In this document: positions 51,401-61,150 of the stretch, piece after piece
How the letters are laid out: each line of letters starts with the position of its first letter
Position numbering within the stretch: the stretch's first letter is position 1
Assembly (NCBI RefSeq): GCF_026745355.1
Contig: NC_079208.1
Location: forward strand, 17,383,260 to 17,447,259
Length of the DNA: 64,000 nt
DNA from: Beta vulgaris subsp. vulgaris
Taxonomy: Eukaryota; Streptophyta; Magnoliopsida; Caryophyllales; Amaranthaceae
Reading direction: 5' to 3'
Notes under the pieces: model-generated
Databases searched by the model: none
What the model was told of the DNA's origin: nothing
Seen by the model: the letters and a program-made list of their open reading frames with translations, nothing else
Made by a program: the position numbers and the translations under genes

Positions 51401-54400
51401 TTTATCTGTCATATGTATCTTTTCCCTAATAGTTCTCCGCAAATTCCCTAGAATATCCCTAATAAGTCGCCAAAACGTCTTAGTTTGTTAGAGCACTCTG
51501 CATAATTGCATATTGACCTAGCTGTTAAGGTACATGGTCCATACACTCTTGTGGGCCCATGTACAGCAGCACTACTATGGGTGCTGGTATGCTCAGCTAT
51601 AGCTGAATACTAGGAAGATCAGTCTAGTAATATGTGCTAGTGGTCTCATAATTGTTTATGTCTTTTTATTTATTCTGTCCTTTTGTTTGTAAGCTGGCAG
51701 GATTGCCACCCCTACTAGGGTCTAGGTTTCTCCTAGTATAAATTCTCTTGTAATGAAACAAATGAAGACAGAATGAATGTGAATGAAAAACGGCTGAGCA
51801 GAAAACTTTGAGAGTATCTTCATGGCTTCATTGTTTTCATGGTATCAGAGCTACGGCTGTAATTCCTACATTCTAACTCAAACACTCTCAAATTAATTTT
51901 TGTTTAGATCAGTAAAAGAATATTGCTGGTTTTTAAAGTTTCTAAAACCAAAGATATAATCTTTCATCTATCAAAATAGCTAAGAAAAAGAAAATGACCA
52001 CTATAGAGGCAACTAGTCCATTGTATCTACATCCCTCTGATGAGAACAATTTCATGGTCATAGATAAGCTTCAAGGATCAAGAAACTATAGGTCCTGGAA
52101 GAGATCTATGGAAATTGCTCTAGCATCAAAGAGAAAACTGGGATTTGTTACAGGACTAGTGAAGAAAGATGCCAATGATGCAGTAAAAAAGGAAGCTTGG
52201 GAAACCTGCAATAGTATGATAATCTCCTGGGTTTTAGGATCAGTCTCTGAGCCTATAAAGAAGTCTATTATGTTTGTTAATAGTGCTCACCTGATCTGGA
52301 AACAGCTTGAGTCACAAATGGGTCTAGGAAATACAAACTCAACAAGGAGTTGTATGAGACTAAACAACAAGAGAAGAGCATCAGTGAGTATTACACAATG
52401 ATGAGATGTACATGGGAAGAATTGGAAGCTTTGAATAGCCTACCACCTCTTACATCTCTTACTACAGAGATAAATGAGTTTATTAGAGCTCTTAATATGC
52501 AGCAAGAAGAACAGAAACTATTCCAGTTTCTAAATGGGCTAGATGAAGTCTATGGAACCCAAAGGAGTCAAATCTTGATGATGACTCCCCTTCCAAGTGT
52601 TGAAGTAGCTTGCAGCTACTTGGAGCAAGAAGAAGCTGAGAGGGAAATTCTGAAGCAGGTGAAGGAGGAACCCATGACCCTTGCTATGTACAGTAAGGGT
52701 GCAGGGGGAGAATTGGGAGCTACTCAAGGACTCATTCAGTGCACAATATGTGGGAAGAATGGTCATACTCATGATAAGTGTTGGTTTGTAATAGGATTCC
52801 CTAACAAAAATCCTAGAAACAAACCACAAGGTTTCACTCAGAACAAAGGAAAGGGAAAAAGTTTCACAAATCAAAAGTGGAACAAAGGAAAACAAGGAAG
52901 CTCCAAGATAGCAGCAAATGTTCAGGGAGGACAAATGGGTCATGACACTGGTTCTGTATCAAGCAGTTCTACAACAATTACAGCTCAACAACTGGAGCAG
53001 CTGTTGAGATTACTCCCTACACCTTCAAAGGGGTGTGATACAGACGATGAAATGGAAGAGAATTACTCAGGTATGGTGTGTTGTTATTATGCAGACTCTA
53101 CAAGTAGTGTAGAATGGATAATAGACTCTCGAGCTTCAGACCATATGACAGGTAAAATTGAACTGCTAAAGAATGTTTCTGAGAGTAAGGGAAATTGTTT
53201 AATTAACCTCCCAACTGGTGAAATATCTAGGATCTCACATGTAGGAGATGTTCTTCTTCAAAATCATCTTGAGTTGAAAAAGGTATTATGCATTCCTAGT
53301 TTCAAACATAACTTGTTATCTGTGAACAAAGTTATGTGATGATATGCAGTGTAAAGTTATGTTTCATGGAAAGTTTTGTATCATACAAAACAAGAAAACT
53401 GATGGAGTAATAGGAATAATGAAAGGTGAACATGGCCTTTACTATTTGCTGAATGAAAGTATTGAAACTAGCTTGAGAAGAATCAAAGAAGAAGCTGTTA
53501 AGATATCTGAGTCCCTGAATGGCAACTATAGAGAGAAGAAGGCTATGAATGCTGTTAACCAGGTGCCAAGCCTTGTGGAAAAAGTGCCTAAGTTGAGTAA
53601 AGAAAGTATATGGCACCACAGATTGGGACATGCACCCATGAACAGGGTTGCAATGATAAAGGAGATTGAAGTAAAGAAAGATTGCAATGACATATGCTTA
53701 ACTTGCCCTTTAGCAAAATTCACTAAAATTCCTTTCACTCAAAGTGATGCAAGGGCTAGTGATCTATTTGAGATGGTGCACATTGACACTTGGGGACCAT
53801 ATAAGGTGAGTTACAAGGGAAAATTTAGATACTTTCTTACATTAGTAGATGATCACTCAAGAGTAACCTGGGTGCACTTATTAAAATTAAAATCTGATGC
53901 CTTTGATGCTATACAGAACTTTGTGAGAATGGCAAGCACTCAATTTGGAAAGCAAGTCAAGATTATTAGGTCTGACAATGCTTTGGAGTTTGATGATAGC
54001 AAGTGCAGACCATTTTTTGAACAACTTGGAATCATACACCAAACTTCCTGTGCTGACACCCCTCAGTAGAATGGAAGAGCTGAGAGGAAGCACAGGATTA
54101 TACTTGAAATGGCCAGGGCTTTGAGATTCTATGCTGGCTTACCATTGCAGTTCTGGGGAGATTGTGTCATGACAGCCACTCACATTACAAACAGACTTCC
54201 AAGTTTTATTCTCAAGAACAATTCTCCATATGAGATTTTGTACAAACAAGCTCCAGATTATAGACATATGAGGTGCTTTGGTTGTCTAGCTTTTGCTAGT
54301 AATCCAGAAAGGAAGAAGGATAAATTCCAAGAGAGAGGGGTTCCTTGCATATTCCTTGGTCATCCTACTAACCAAAAGGGGTATAAGTTGCACAACCTTC

Positions 54401-57400
54401 TCACTGGAGTGTCCTTTGTGTCAAGACATGTGAAATTCTATGAAAGTGTTTACCCACAACACTTGTTTCACACTGTTACTACTGAAGGTGACATTGAACA
54501 GCAACAAAGAAGGCAGCAGCATCATCAGTGGGTGGATGATGAAAGTAATACAAGAGAAGTAGAACCTGAATCTACAAGAGACTTATCACCTCTCCCTGAA
54601 CCTAGGAGGTCAAGCAGAGAAGTGAGAACCCCTTCATGGCATAGAGACTATCAAGTTGATGCAAGCTATGCAAGGAAAGTCCATGAGACTAGGGTCTCAC
54701 CAAAGTTTACCTGTCTGATGGCAACTGTAAACAATGGTCCTGATCCCAGAACTTTCAGAGAAGCTGTGACTCAAGCTCACTGGATGACAACAATGAATGA
54801 AGAGCTTGAAGCTCTTACTCAATTACCTGAAGGAAAGCGTGCCATAGGGTGCAAGTGGTTGTACACTACTAAATTTGATCCTCAAAGGAATACCACCAGG
54901 TATAAATCAAGGCTAGTGATCCTAGGCAACAGACAAAGAGAAGGGGTGGATTATGGAGAAACATTTGCTCCTGTAGCAAAGCTTACTACTGTAAGAGCTT
55001 TACTTGCTGTGGCTGCAATACAAGGTTGGCATACACATCAAATGGATGTGAAGAATGCCTTCCTACATGGAGACTTAGAAGAAACAGTGTACATGAAGCT
55101 ACCTCCAGGGTATGAAGGACAAGGCTTCAGATTCAATACACAAGCACAGGGGGAGTATGTTCATTCACCTCAGCAGACAAACAAAGTGTGTAAGCTATTA
55201 AAGTCCTTGTATGGACTGAAACAAGCTCCTTGGCAATGGTTTGCCAAACTGAGCTCAGTCCTTAAGCTACACAACTTCAATCAGTCTAAAACTGATTACT
55301 CACTCTTCACCAAGCATGAAGGTAGTAATTTTGTAGCAGTGTTAGCTTATGTTGATGACCTAATCCTCATAGGTAACAACATAGGTGCTATACAAGAAGT
55401 TAAGGGATTCCTTAGTACTCAATTCAAAATGAAAGACCTAGGAGAGTTAATATACTTTCTAGGCATTGAAGTAGATAGAGGAGAAAAAGGCATATTTCTC
55501 TCTCAAAGGAAATATGTCACTGATCTACTTGCTCAGTATGGTCTGAAGAACTGTAGGGCCTTGAAACTCCCTATGGATACTCATGTAAAGCTCTTATCCA
55601 CATCTGGTGATCTTCTCCCACATCCTGAGGAATATCAGAGATTGATTGGGAAACTGATCTATCTAACTATTACCAGGCCAGATATTTCTTATACTGTCCA
55701 TGTGTTAAGTCAGTTTATGCACTCACCAAGATCAACCTCAGGTTTTTGCCTACTGCTTTTTGCCTACTGCTGGGTGAATCTCCTATTGCCTGGAAATCGA
55801 AAAAGCAATCTGTAGTGGCAAGATCTACAGCAGAAGCAGAGTACAGGTCTCTAGCTATGGCTACTTGTGAAGTTATGTGGGTTAAACAACTCCTGAAGGA
55901 ACTAGGGATGAAGAAACTGGGCTCTACTCCTATATTTTGTGACAATCAAGCTGCTCTAGCTATTGTTGCTAACCCTGTGCATCATGAAAAGACAAAGCAT
56001 GTGGGAATAGATTGTCATTTCATTCGAGATCAGGCTCTTGCAGGCACTATTCAACCTACTTATGTTCCCTCATCAAAGCAAATTGCAGATGTTCTCACTA
56101 AGGTGCTAAGTGTTGATCAGCATCAGCTTCTGTTATCCAAGATGGGAGTTCAGTCTCCACCTTCACTCTCACCTTGAGGGGGAGCGTTAAGGTACATGGT
56201 CCATACACTCTTGTGGGCCCATGTACAGCAGCACTACTATGGGTGCTGGTATGCTCAGCTATAGCAGAATACTAGGAAGATCAGTCTAGTAATATGTGCT
56301 AGTGGTCTCATAATTGTTTTTGTCTTTTTATGTATTATGTCCTTTTGTTTGTAAGCTGGCAGGATTGCCACCCCTACTAGGGTCTAGGTTTCTCCTAGTA
56401 TAAATTCTCTTGTAATGAAACAAATGAAGACAGAATGAATGTGAATGAAAAACGGCTGAGCAGAAAACTTTGAGAGTATCTTCATGGCTTCATTGTTTTC
56501 ACTAGCAATCAGGGCGTTGAGAACTTCAGATTGGGTCATTGTGGGTCGATTTAGTTTCGCGTCAGTTTCATGTCGGTTAATGCCTGTTCGGGTTTCGGTG
56601 TTGATTTTGGCTCTGGTGATTCGATTCGGTTTGGGTATCAGGTCAAAAAATCAGGTCATTTCGGATAGGGTGAAAATTGGTTCGAGTTCAATTAGTTCGG
56701 GTCCATTCGGGTTTCGATTTTGATTCGATTCTTTGATGGTCCAATGCACGATTATGTCTTATATTTTTTATAAAAACAAGTACATTGTTATAGAAAACAT
56801 ACATATTTGCTATGTATCTAAGACATATATTAACAATCCACATTAATTTTCTTTTAAAACAAAATCTCAATGCGTGCGAAAACAAACAAAAGGTCAATTG
56901 CGTAATAATATATACGAAAAATTGTTCATAAAATTCACTGTATATTTTTTTTTTTTGAAAACCAATAAATCAAGGATGATGTAAATATTTTGTTAATTGA
57001 GGATATAATGATAAAAGATGGCAAATTTGTATTTTATTACTTAAGGGTATAAAAAGGTTTACCATTTTTGGTGTCCCCCTCCTCTTCCCTTACATAATAG
57101 AGATAAAATAGTTAAATTCTAAATTATTTGTTGGACTTATCTACCCCAAGGCCCAAACCAATTGATCAATATTTGTTCAATACTTTTGCGTCAAATTGGG
57201 TTGGTTTAATTTGATTGAAATTCACATACATTTAATTCGGGTACGGTTGATTTGGTTCGGGACACTTGAGGTATTCGGTCCATATCAAGTCAAGTTAATT
57301 TTAAGTCGATTTCGATTCAGTTTGATTTGTTTCAGGTTTCGGGCTGAGTATTGGTTATTATTTTGGGTCTTGCGTTGAGCTCAACTTTGCCAAGTCTATA

Positions 57401-59760
57401 TGAATATAATAAGAAGCCCTTTTAAATGAGCCAAACTCGATCAACTTCTTGTTTCAACTTGTTAATGCTCCGGAATGACTCCTTTAAGTTCGTTATAATC
57501 TACCTCATGTTCGTTTATACGTGGTTCAAGTCTGAAAAAAGCTCCAAGGTTTGGAATTGTTTGAGTATCAACGTATTACTCCCACGTTTTTAAAATTGCT
57601 ACATTTTTTTAAGATGGTTGTTTCTTTTTAATTGTTACAATTTCCTTATTGGGGGTACTTGGCCCATCCTAAAGTAATACTTATATATTTGTTTTTCTCT
57701 TTTTCCACCCAAAAATATAACTTTCACTTTTTTCCATTATTTTACATTAAATAGGTCAAAAAGTACACTCCAAAAAGCTTGAAAGTGACATTGCATAAAT
57801 TATTGTGCATACAACAATGTAGCAATGAAAAAACGGAGGGGGTATCTTTTGAAATAATTACAAGTTTTCAAAAAAAGATTTATAAGTCATTGCTTGCAAT
57901 TTGATGCTCCCTATATTCCTTATTAATATTACTAGTTGAAATCTTGACACTATTTGGAATAATATAGAACTTTCTGAATTTTTCTCAATATATAAGAAAA
58001 AACATGATCATATAGGGTCTTGTTTGATTCGTCTCAATTAGTACATTTATAATAGGAATAATTGTCCATAATAAGTTAACCTTTGTCCAGTCCGCTAAAA
58101 ATAAGTCATCTTTTGATTATTTTCTTAATAAGTCGACCTTTAGTACTTATCAATTTCAAACAAGTTAAATTACAAATAATCTGACTTTTTTCTTTCTTTT
58201 TTGTATTATTTGTTTCCTTTCGTTTTCTCTATCATTCCTTTGAAGAGCTATACGTATCATATTAAGCGATTAAATAAGTTAATAACAGGCAAGAACTTGT
58301 TAAAAACAAATTGGTATTAAAGGCTGACTTATTCAAGGATAATCAGAAGATTGACTTGTTTTTAGCAGATGGCTTAAAGATTGAATTATTCTTGACAATT
58401 TTTCCTTTATAATATCATATTTTTATAAATTTTACAAAAACGTAATTATAGATATTTAAAGTCAAATATGTACATTGACAAATGTGCAAGTCAAACTAAG
58501 AACATCAATTATTAATGTAGGGAGTAGACTAAATCCAAAATGGAAATCGTAGAATATGAAAATCACATATTAGTACCGTTTAGATTTGATTTTCCAGATT
58601 ATGATTAAAGTAGAATTGAAACTTAGGTTTTCCCCTCTATCTGAACTTATTTTATTTGGGTCAATGAACTTGATCGCGTATTCAAATTTATTTGAACTAG
58701 GTGTAAACACCAAGGCCTTAGGACATGTTCTGCACAAGCTTTCTAAGTCCTTTAAGTATCTTGATTAGGTCAAAACACTAATTAAAAAAATAGTAGTGTT
58801 TGGTAAGTTAGTGGTGTAAGTAGCTTTTAGTGGTATAAGTAGTGTTTGTGAAAAGCTATCATTTGTAGCTTTTGGGGGTAGCGTTTAGTAGTGCATAAGT
58901 TATATATTAAAGTTTTGTTTGAGTTTTTAATTAATTATTTGTAAATAGCTTATTTTTTTCATGTAAAAAGAAGCGGACTCACTTAAGGGGACCAGGGAAA
59001 TCCTCAAATGAGTCCTATGAGGTTTGGTCCCTAGATCTCGAGGATATGAGGTGGAAGCGATGCCACTACTTCACCACCTCAACCTCTTGTAAATAGCTAC
59101 TTTGACAACTTCTTTTACCGAACATTAAACTTCTTTTACCGAACATTAATAACTTATACTACTACTTAGACAGCTAACATCTACACACGACACACCAACC
59201 ACTAACCGCAACCAGCACAGCTAACAATAACAACGTTAGCTACACTGACAGCTAAAAGCTACTACCACAACTATTGTTGGCGAACATGCCCTTATCAATT
59301 GATCCAATGATGTCTTAAATTATCAAATTCTCTTATTGCACCAAAAACAAATTTTGCAATAGGGATTGAGAAAGAATACAATAAAACATACTTGTACTAC
59401 TACTACATTGGAAAAAAAGAAGGATAAAAGCTGACCTCAACAACAGGAGTAAACCAACGGAGCTGAAATCTAGGATGAGGGGAATCGAAAAGAGGAAGGG
59501 GTGTGAGGTAAGAAGTCTCTGAGATGTTGAATTCAGCAGCAATTGATTGGAGCCAATCATCTTCTTTCTCCTCTTCGAGTAGGCAAACAGCAGCCGGATT
59601 ACCTTTAAATTCGGAATCAGTGAAGGCGTCAACCTATTCCAATCAAATTTGAAGAATAATTCCAACAAGTTAATCAAATAACAAATGCAATAATAAAAGG
59701 AAAGAGTGAATAATATGTGGTTACCACTGCGTACTTGACTGGTTTTCTAGTGCTGCCCAT
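48406..59760 (-). CDS. PhzF-like isomerase (phenazine biosynthesis PhzC/PhzF family)
   Basis: Six exons join in phase, read on -: 59760-59725, 59633-59436, 50600-50292, 49846-49685, 48707-48624 and 48513-48406. They give 298 residues, the normal size for plant members. Family motifs are all present: GNPAAV (residues 23-28), NISETSYL with the family's conserved catalytic Glu (residue 51), [10 protein letters not shown] (82-91) and [11 protein letters not shown] (236-246). PhzF enzymes are two-domain isomerases with a diaminopimelate-epimerase fold; the plant substrate is not known. No signal peptide, so probably cytosolic. Intron 2 (50601-59435) is 8.8 kb and carries a full copia element and several smaller insertions, yet every splice site and the frame look intact. 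Start chosen from the family N-terminus KYAVVDAF. Confidence 0.93.
49168..49205. repeat. (TAATGG)n short tandem repeat
   Basis: About five units, partly imperfect, inside intron 4 of the PhzF-like gene. Confidence 0.7.
50985..51330. repeat. GC-richer repeat with GGC/GCC-type motifs in intron 2
   Basis: This stretch repeats short phrases such as TACTCATG, GTGCCTAG and GGCCGAGG-like words. It is richer in G+C than its surroundings and in no recognisable frame. Similar degenerate dispersed repeats are common in plants; I cannot name it. Confidence 0.35.
51518..51522. repeat. 5-bp target duplication CTAGC of the copia element (left copy)
   Basis: CTAGC occurs here and again at 56502-56506, directly outside the two LTRs, as expected for a Ty1/copia insertion. 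Confidence 0.95.
51523..51839 (+). repeat. 5' LTR of the copia element
   Basis: Starts TGTTAAGGTACATGG and ends TTGTTTTCA. A TATAAATT box-like motif is at about 51738, a candidate U3 promoter element, followed by ATGAAACAAATG. Confidence 0.95.
51994..56177 (+). pseudogene. Copia gag-pol with frameshifts, a stop and an RNase H deletion
   Basis: Domains appear in copia order. Gag starts MTTIEATSP at 51994; the CCHC knuckle is [14 protein letters not shown] (52740-52781). The protease site is at 53114 onward, but reads DSRAS in place of DSGAS. Then come GAG-pre-integrase (HHRLGHAPM) and integrase ([16 protein letters not shown]), RT with YVDD (55348-55359), and RNase H ([18 protein letters not shown]). 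Defects: a frameshift near 52335, another near 53337, TAG at 54067-54069 in a Gln position, and loss of about 60 residues between the RT end and RNase H near 55735. A duplicated TTTTTGCCTACTGC at the last break shifts the frame. Each defect alone would stop an active element. Confidence 0.93.
56185..56501 (+). repeat. 3' LTR of the copia element
   Basis: Same 317-bp length as the 5' LTR with five differences; its first base is C, so it starts CG instead of TG. It is followed by the TSD CTAGC. Confidence 0.95.
56520..56735. repeat. TTCGG-rich simple repeat
   Basis: Degenerate phrases of TTCGGGTTTCGG and GGTCA recur on +. A second similar stretch is at 57230-57360. Typical of diverged minisatellite DNA; no gene is present. 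Confidence 0.5.
57060..57103 (-). mobile_element. Helitron 5' terminus (third copy of the family)
   Basis: On - from 57103 the sequence reads TCTCTATTATGTAAGGGAAG, preceded by A. It matches the 5' ends at 32512 and 31826. I could not find its CTAG 3' end; the element may be truncated or mutated, possibly ending near 56740. Confidence 0.55.
57579..57842. mobile_element. Stowaway-type MITE, 264 bp
   Basis: Its inverted ends are CTCCCACGTTTTTAAAATTG and, from the right, CCCCCTCCGTTTTTTCATTG, both followed by CTACATT. TA flanks both sides (57577-57578 and 57843-57844). This is the Tc1/mariner-related Stowaway pattern. There is no coding capacity. Confidence 0.85.
58056..58405. mobile_element. 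MULE-type MITE, 350 bp, 9-bp TSD and long inverted repeats
   Basis: TTTATAATA flanks it perfectly (58047-58055, 58406-58414). Ends are GGAATAATTGTCC and, from the right, GGAAAAATTGTCAAG, and similarity continues inward for about 90 bases, including CTAAAAATAAGTCATCTT against CTAAAAACAAGTCAATCTT. The 9-bp duplication and long terminal inverted repeats fit Mutator-like elements. Confidence 0.85.
58951..59086 (-). mobile_element. tRNA-derived SINE, 136 bp
   Basis: A 12-bp duplication TTGTAAATAGCT flanks it (58939-58950, 59087-59098). On - it has an A-box-like TGGTGAAGTAGTGG about 10 bases from its start, a B-box-like TCGAGATCTAGGG about 45 bases later, and an A-rich 3' tail. No open frame. The exact duplication and tail support retroposition; the tRNA origin is inferred from the boxes. 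Confidence 0.75.
59109..59150. repeat. Tandem duplication of a 21-bp segment
   Basis: AACTTCTTTTACCGAACATTA occurs twice in succession in the right arm of the inverted-repeat MITE. Confidence 0.9.
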
Positions 59761-59796
59761 TTTTGGTTTGACTGTCAGTAGAGCTTTGCAGCAGCA

Positions 59797-59827
59797 CTTG
59801 GAGTCTTGGAGTCTTGGAGTCTTGGAG
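59797..59827. repeat. GAGTCTTG microsatellite in the PhzF-like gene leader
   Basis: Nearly four units of CTTGGAGT lie 37-67 bases upstream of the start codon, in the likely 5' untranslated region (read as ACTCCAAG on the coding strand). Confidence 0.85.
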
Positions 59828-60637
59828 ATGGGATTCCAAATTTAGATTTGGGATTGGGAAGGCAAAGACGCTGCCAATAACCAACTACCCCGCTCACCCA
59901 AGTGGACTTGTTGCACGACCATTGCGTTATTGGAGCACTTTCTTTTTTTAAATTATATCATATCATATAATAAAAGAGGAGAAAACATACAGATGTCCTG
60001 GTTTAGTAGAGTACCACTTCAAATGTGAGCGAATTGCCAAGTAGCTTAGCACTTAACACGTGTTGATCTTCGATCTTTCCCAATTTAAAAAATAAAGGAA
60101 GAAAAAAAAATGGTCCTCGATGGCGTGCTATGAAGCTTCCTCAGTTCTGATTCATCCGAGATTTTTACTGTCATTATATGATCATGCCATATGACATAAC
60201 TATTCTTTTTCTCACCCTCGCTAGGAATATTATATTTTTAACATAGGCTGTTGGGTATTAGTGGAGATGGTGAAGCAAGGCTAAGGTGCGAAGAAGAACT
60301 CGTCTCCTCTTCCGTTCTAAAGAACACGCTGTTACTAAATGCGATATTCTCCATTTTAAAGTAATCATGGCTATTAAAAAGAATAAAAATCACATAATTT
60401 GCACATATACACATTAACCATTTTTATTTTAGGACCAATATATTATTTGTACATGGTAGGTTTGAGCACCGAAGTTGCACTATGTACCAATCATTGCGGG
60501 ATTGAAATCCACTCTTAGATCAAAACCATCGTAATTCGATCTATATCTCACCCTAAAAGCCAATTCCATTAGGGAAGAAAAAGAAATAGATTATGAACAA
60601 CTCACCTTTAGAATGAAACAATCTATTGAAAATGAGG
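59828..60637. other. Upstream region of the PhzF-like gene, no gene seen
   Basis: Contains the likely promoter of the - strand gene near 59830-60000. I could not mark a TATA box with confidence. The rest has no recognisable content. Confidence 0.4.
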
Positions 60638-60887
60638 TAATCACTCTAATTAGTGATTAAAATAAGATTCAAATTATCACCCTAATTAGTGATTAAAATG
60701 AAGGAGTAAGATAATCACCTTAATTAGTGATTAAAGGAAGGAAAGATAATCACCTCAATTAGTGATCAATATGAAAGTTAAGAAATAATCACCCTAATTA
60801 GTGATTATTCAAGGTTTAAGAGAATCACCCTAATTAGTGATTAGACTTCAAGGAAGGTTAAGGTAATCATGTTAATTACTGATTAAC
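60638..60887. repeat. Palindromic minisatellite, seven copies, 35-42 bp apart
   Basis: Each copy is a near-palindrome of the form TAATCACCCTAATTAGTGAT plus TA. Copies start at 60638, 60673, 60712, 60747, 60786, 60822 and 60864; spacers differ but are AAG/GAA-rich. The palindrome is better conserved than the spacers. Confidence 0.9.
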
Positions 60888-61150
60888 CAACTACAACAAA
60901 TTGACACTTGTGCCACGAATTATGCCACGGGAATTCCAAATCTGTGGCATAATTTCCCTTAGCCACGGGAAAAATAAATTTTGACCAAAAGTTCAAAACC
61001 TAGTGAAATTTATGCCACTGGCAGTTGATTTCCCGTGGCAAAAATATTAGTTTTGCCACGAGTAATTGTTTTCTCGTGGCAAATTTCATGGCGTTGCGAC
61101 AACTAATTGATTTTCCCGTGGCTACACCTGTGCCATAAAAAAAATTCTCA
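60888..61150. mobile_element. CACTA-like transposon end with palindromic subterminal motifs
   Basis: The block opens CAACTACAACAAATTGACAC, one inserted base away from the CACTACAA-type end of plant CACTA elements. TGCCACGGGAA and its reverse TTCCCGTGGCA then recur at least six times within 230 bases, as in CACTA subterminal regions. I did not find the other end or a 3-bp target duplication, so this may be a fragment. Confidence 0.45.

Larger units (their letters stand above)
51523..56501 (+). mobile_element. Complete but defective Ty1/copia LTR retrotransposon, 4,979 bp
   Basis: Both 317-bp LTRs (51523-51839, 56185-56501) are present, with TSD CTAGC. The 5' LTR has TG..CA ends. The primer site TGGTATCAGAGC (51840-51851) matches initiator Met tRNA, and a polypurine tract GAGGGGGAG (56176-56184) precedes the 3' LTR. 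The LTRs differ at five positions by eye, one being the first base of the 3' LTR (C for T). At an assumed 7e-9 to 1.3e-8 substitutions per site per year this suggests roughly 0.6-1.1 million years. It lies in intron 2 of the PhzF-like gene, opposite to that gene. The polyprotein is broken (next entry), so it cannot move alone. Confidence 0.97.
58794..59290. mobile_element. Inverted-repeat MITE (hAT-like ends) hosting a SINE
   Basis: The left end reads AGTGTTTGGTAAGTTAGTGG and runs on to AAGTAGCTTTTAG; the right end, on -, has ATGTTCGCCAACAATAGTTG and then GTAGTAGCTTTTAG. This is a good imperfect inverted repeat over about 40 bases. TGTTTGG-type ends resemble plant hAT MITEs. I found no clean 8-bp target duplication, so the family is uncertain. 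The SINE at 58951-59086 sits inside it. Confidence 0.6.

Noticed and set aside
51840..51851. A tRNA gene remnant (matches Met tRNA)
   Set aside because: It is the 12-base primer-binding site of the copia element, not a tRNA gene.
53332..53631. A 99-residue frame on - in the copia element
   Set aside because: Antisense shadow of the copia GAG-pre-integrase region.
59333..59677. A 114-residue frame on - as a separate protein
   Set aside because: It is the wrong frame over exon 2 of the PhzF-like gene; the true frame reads GNPAAV and NISETSYL.
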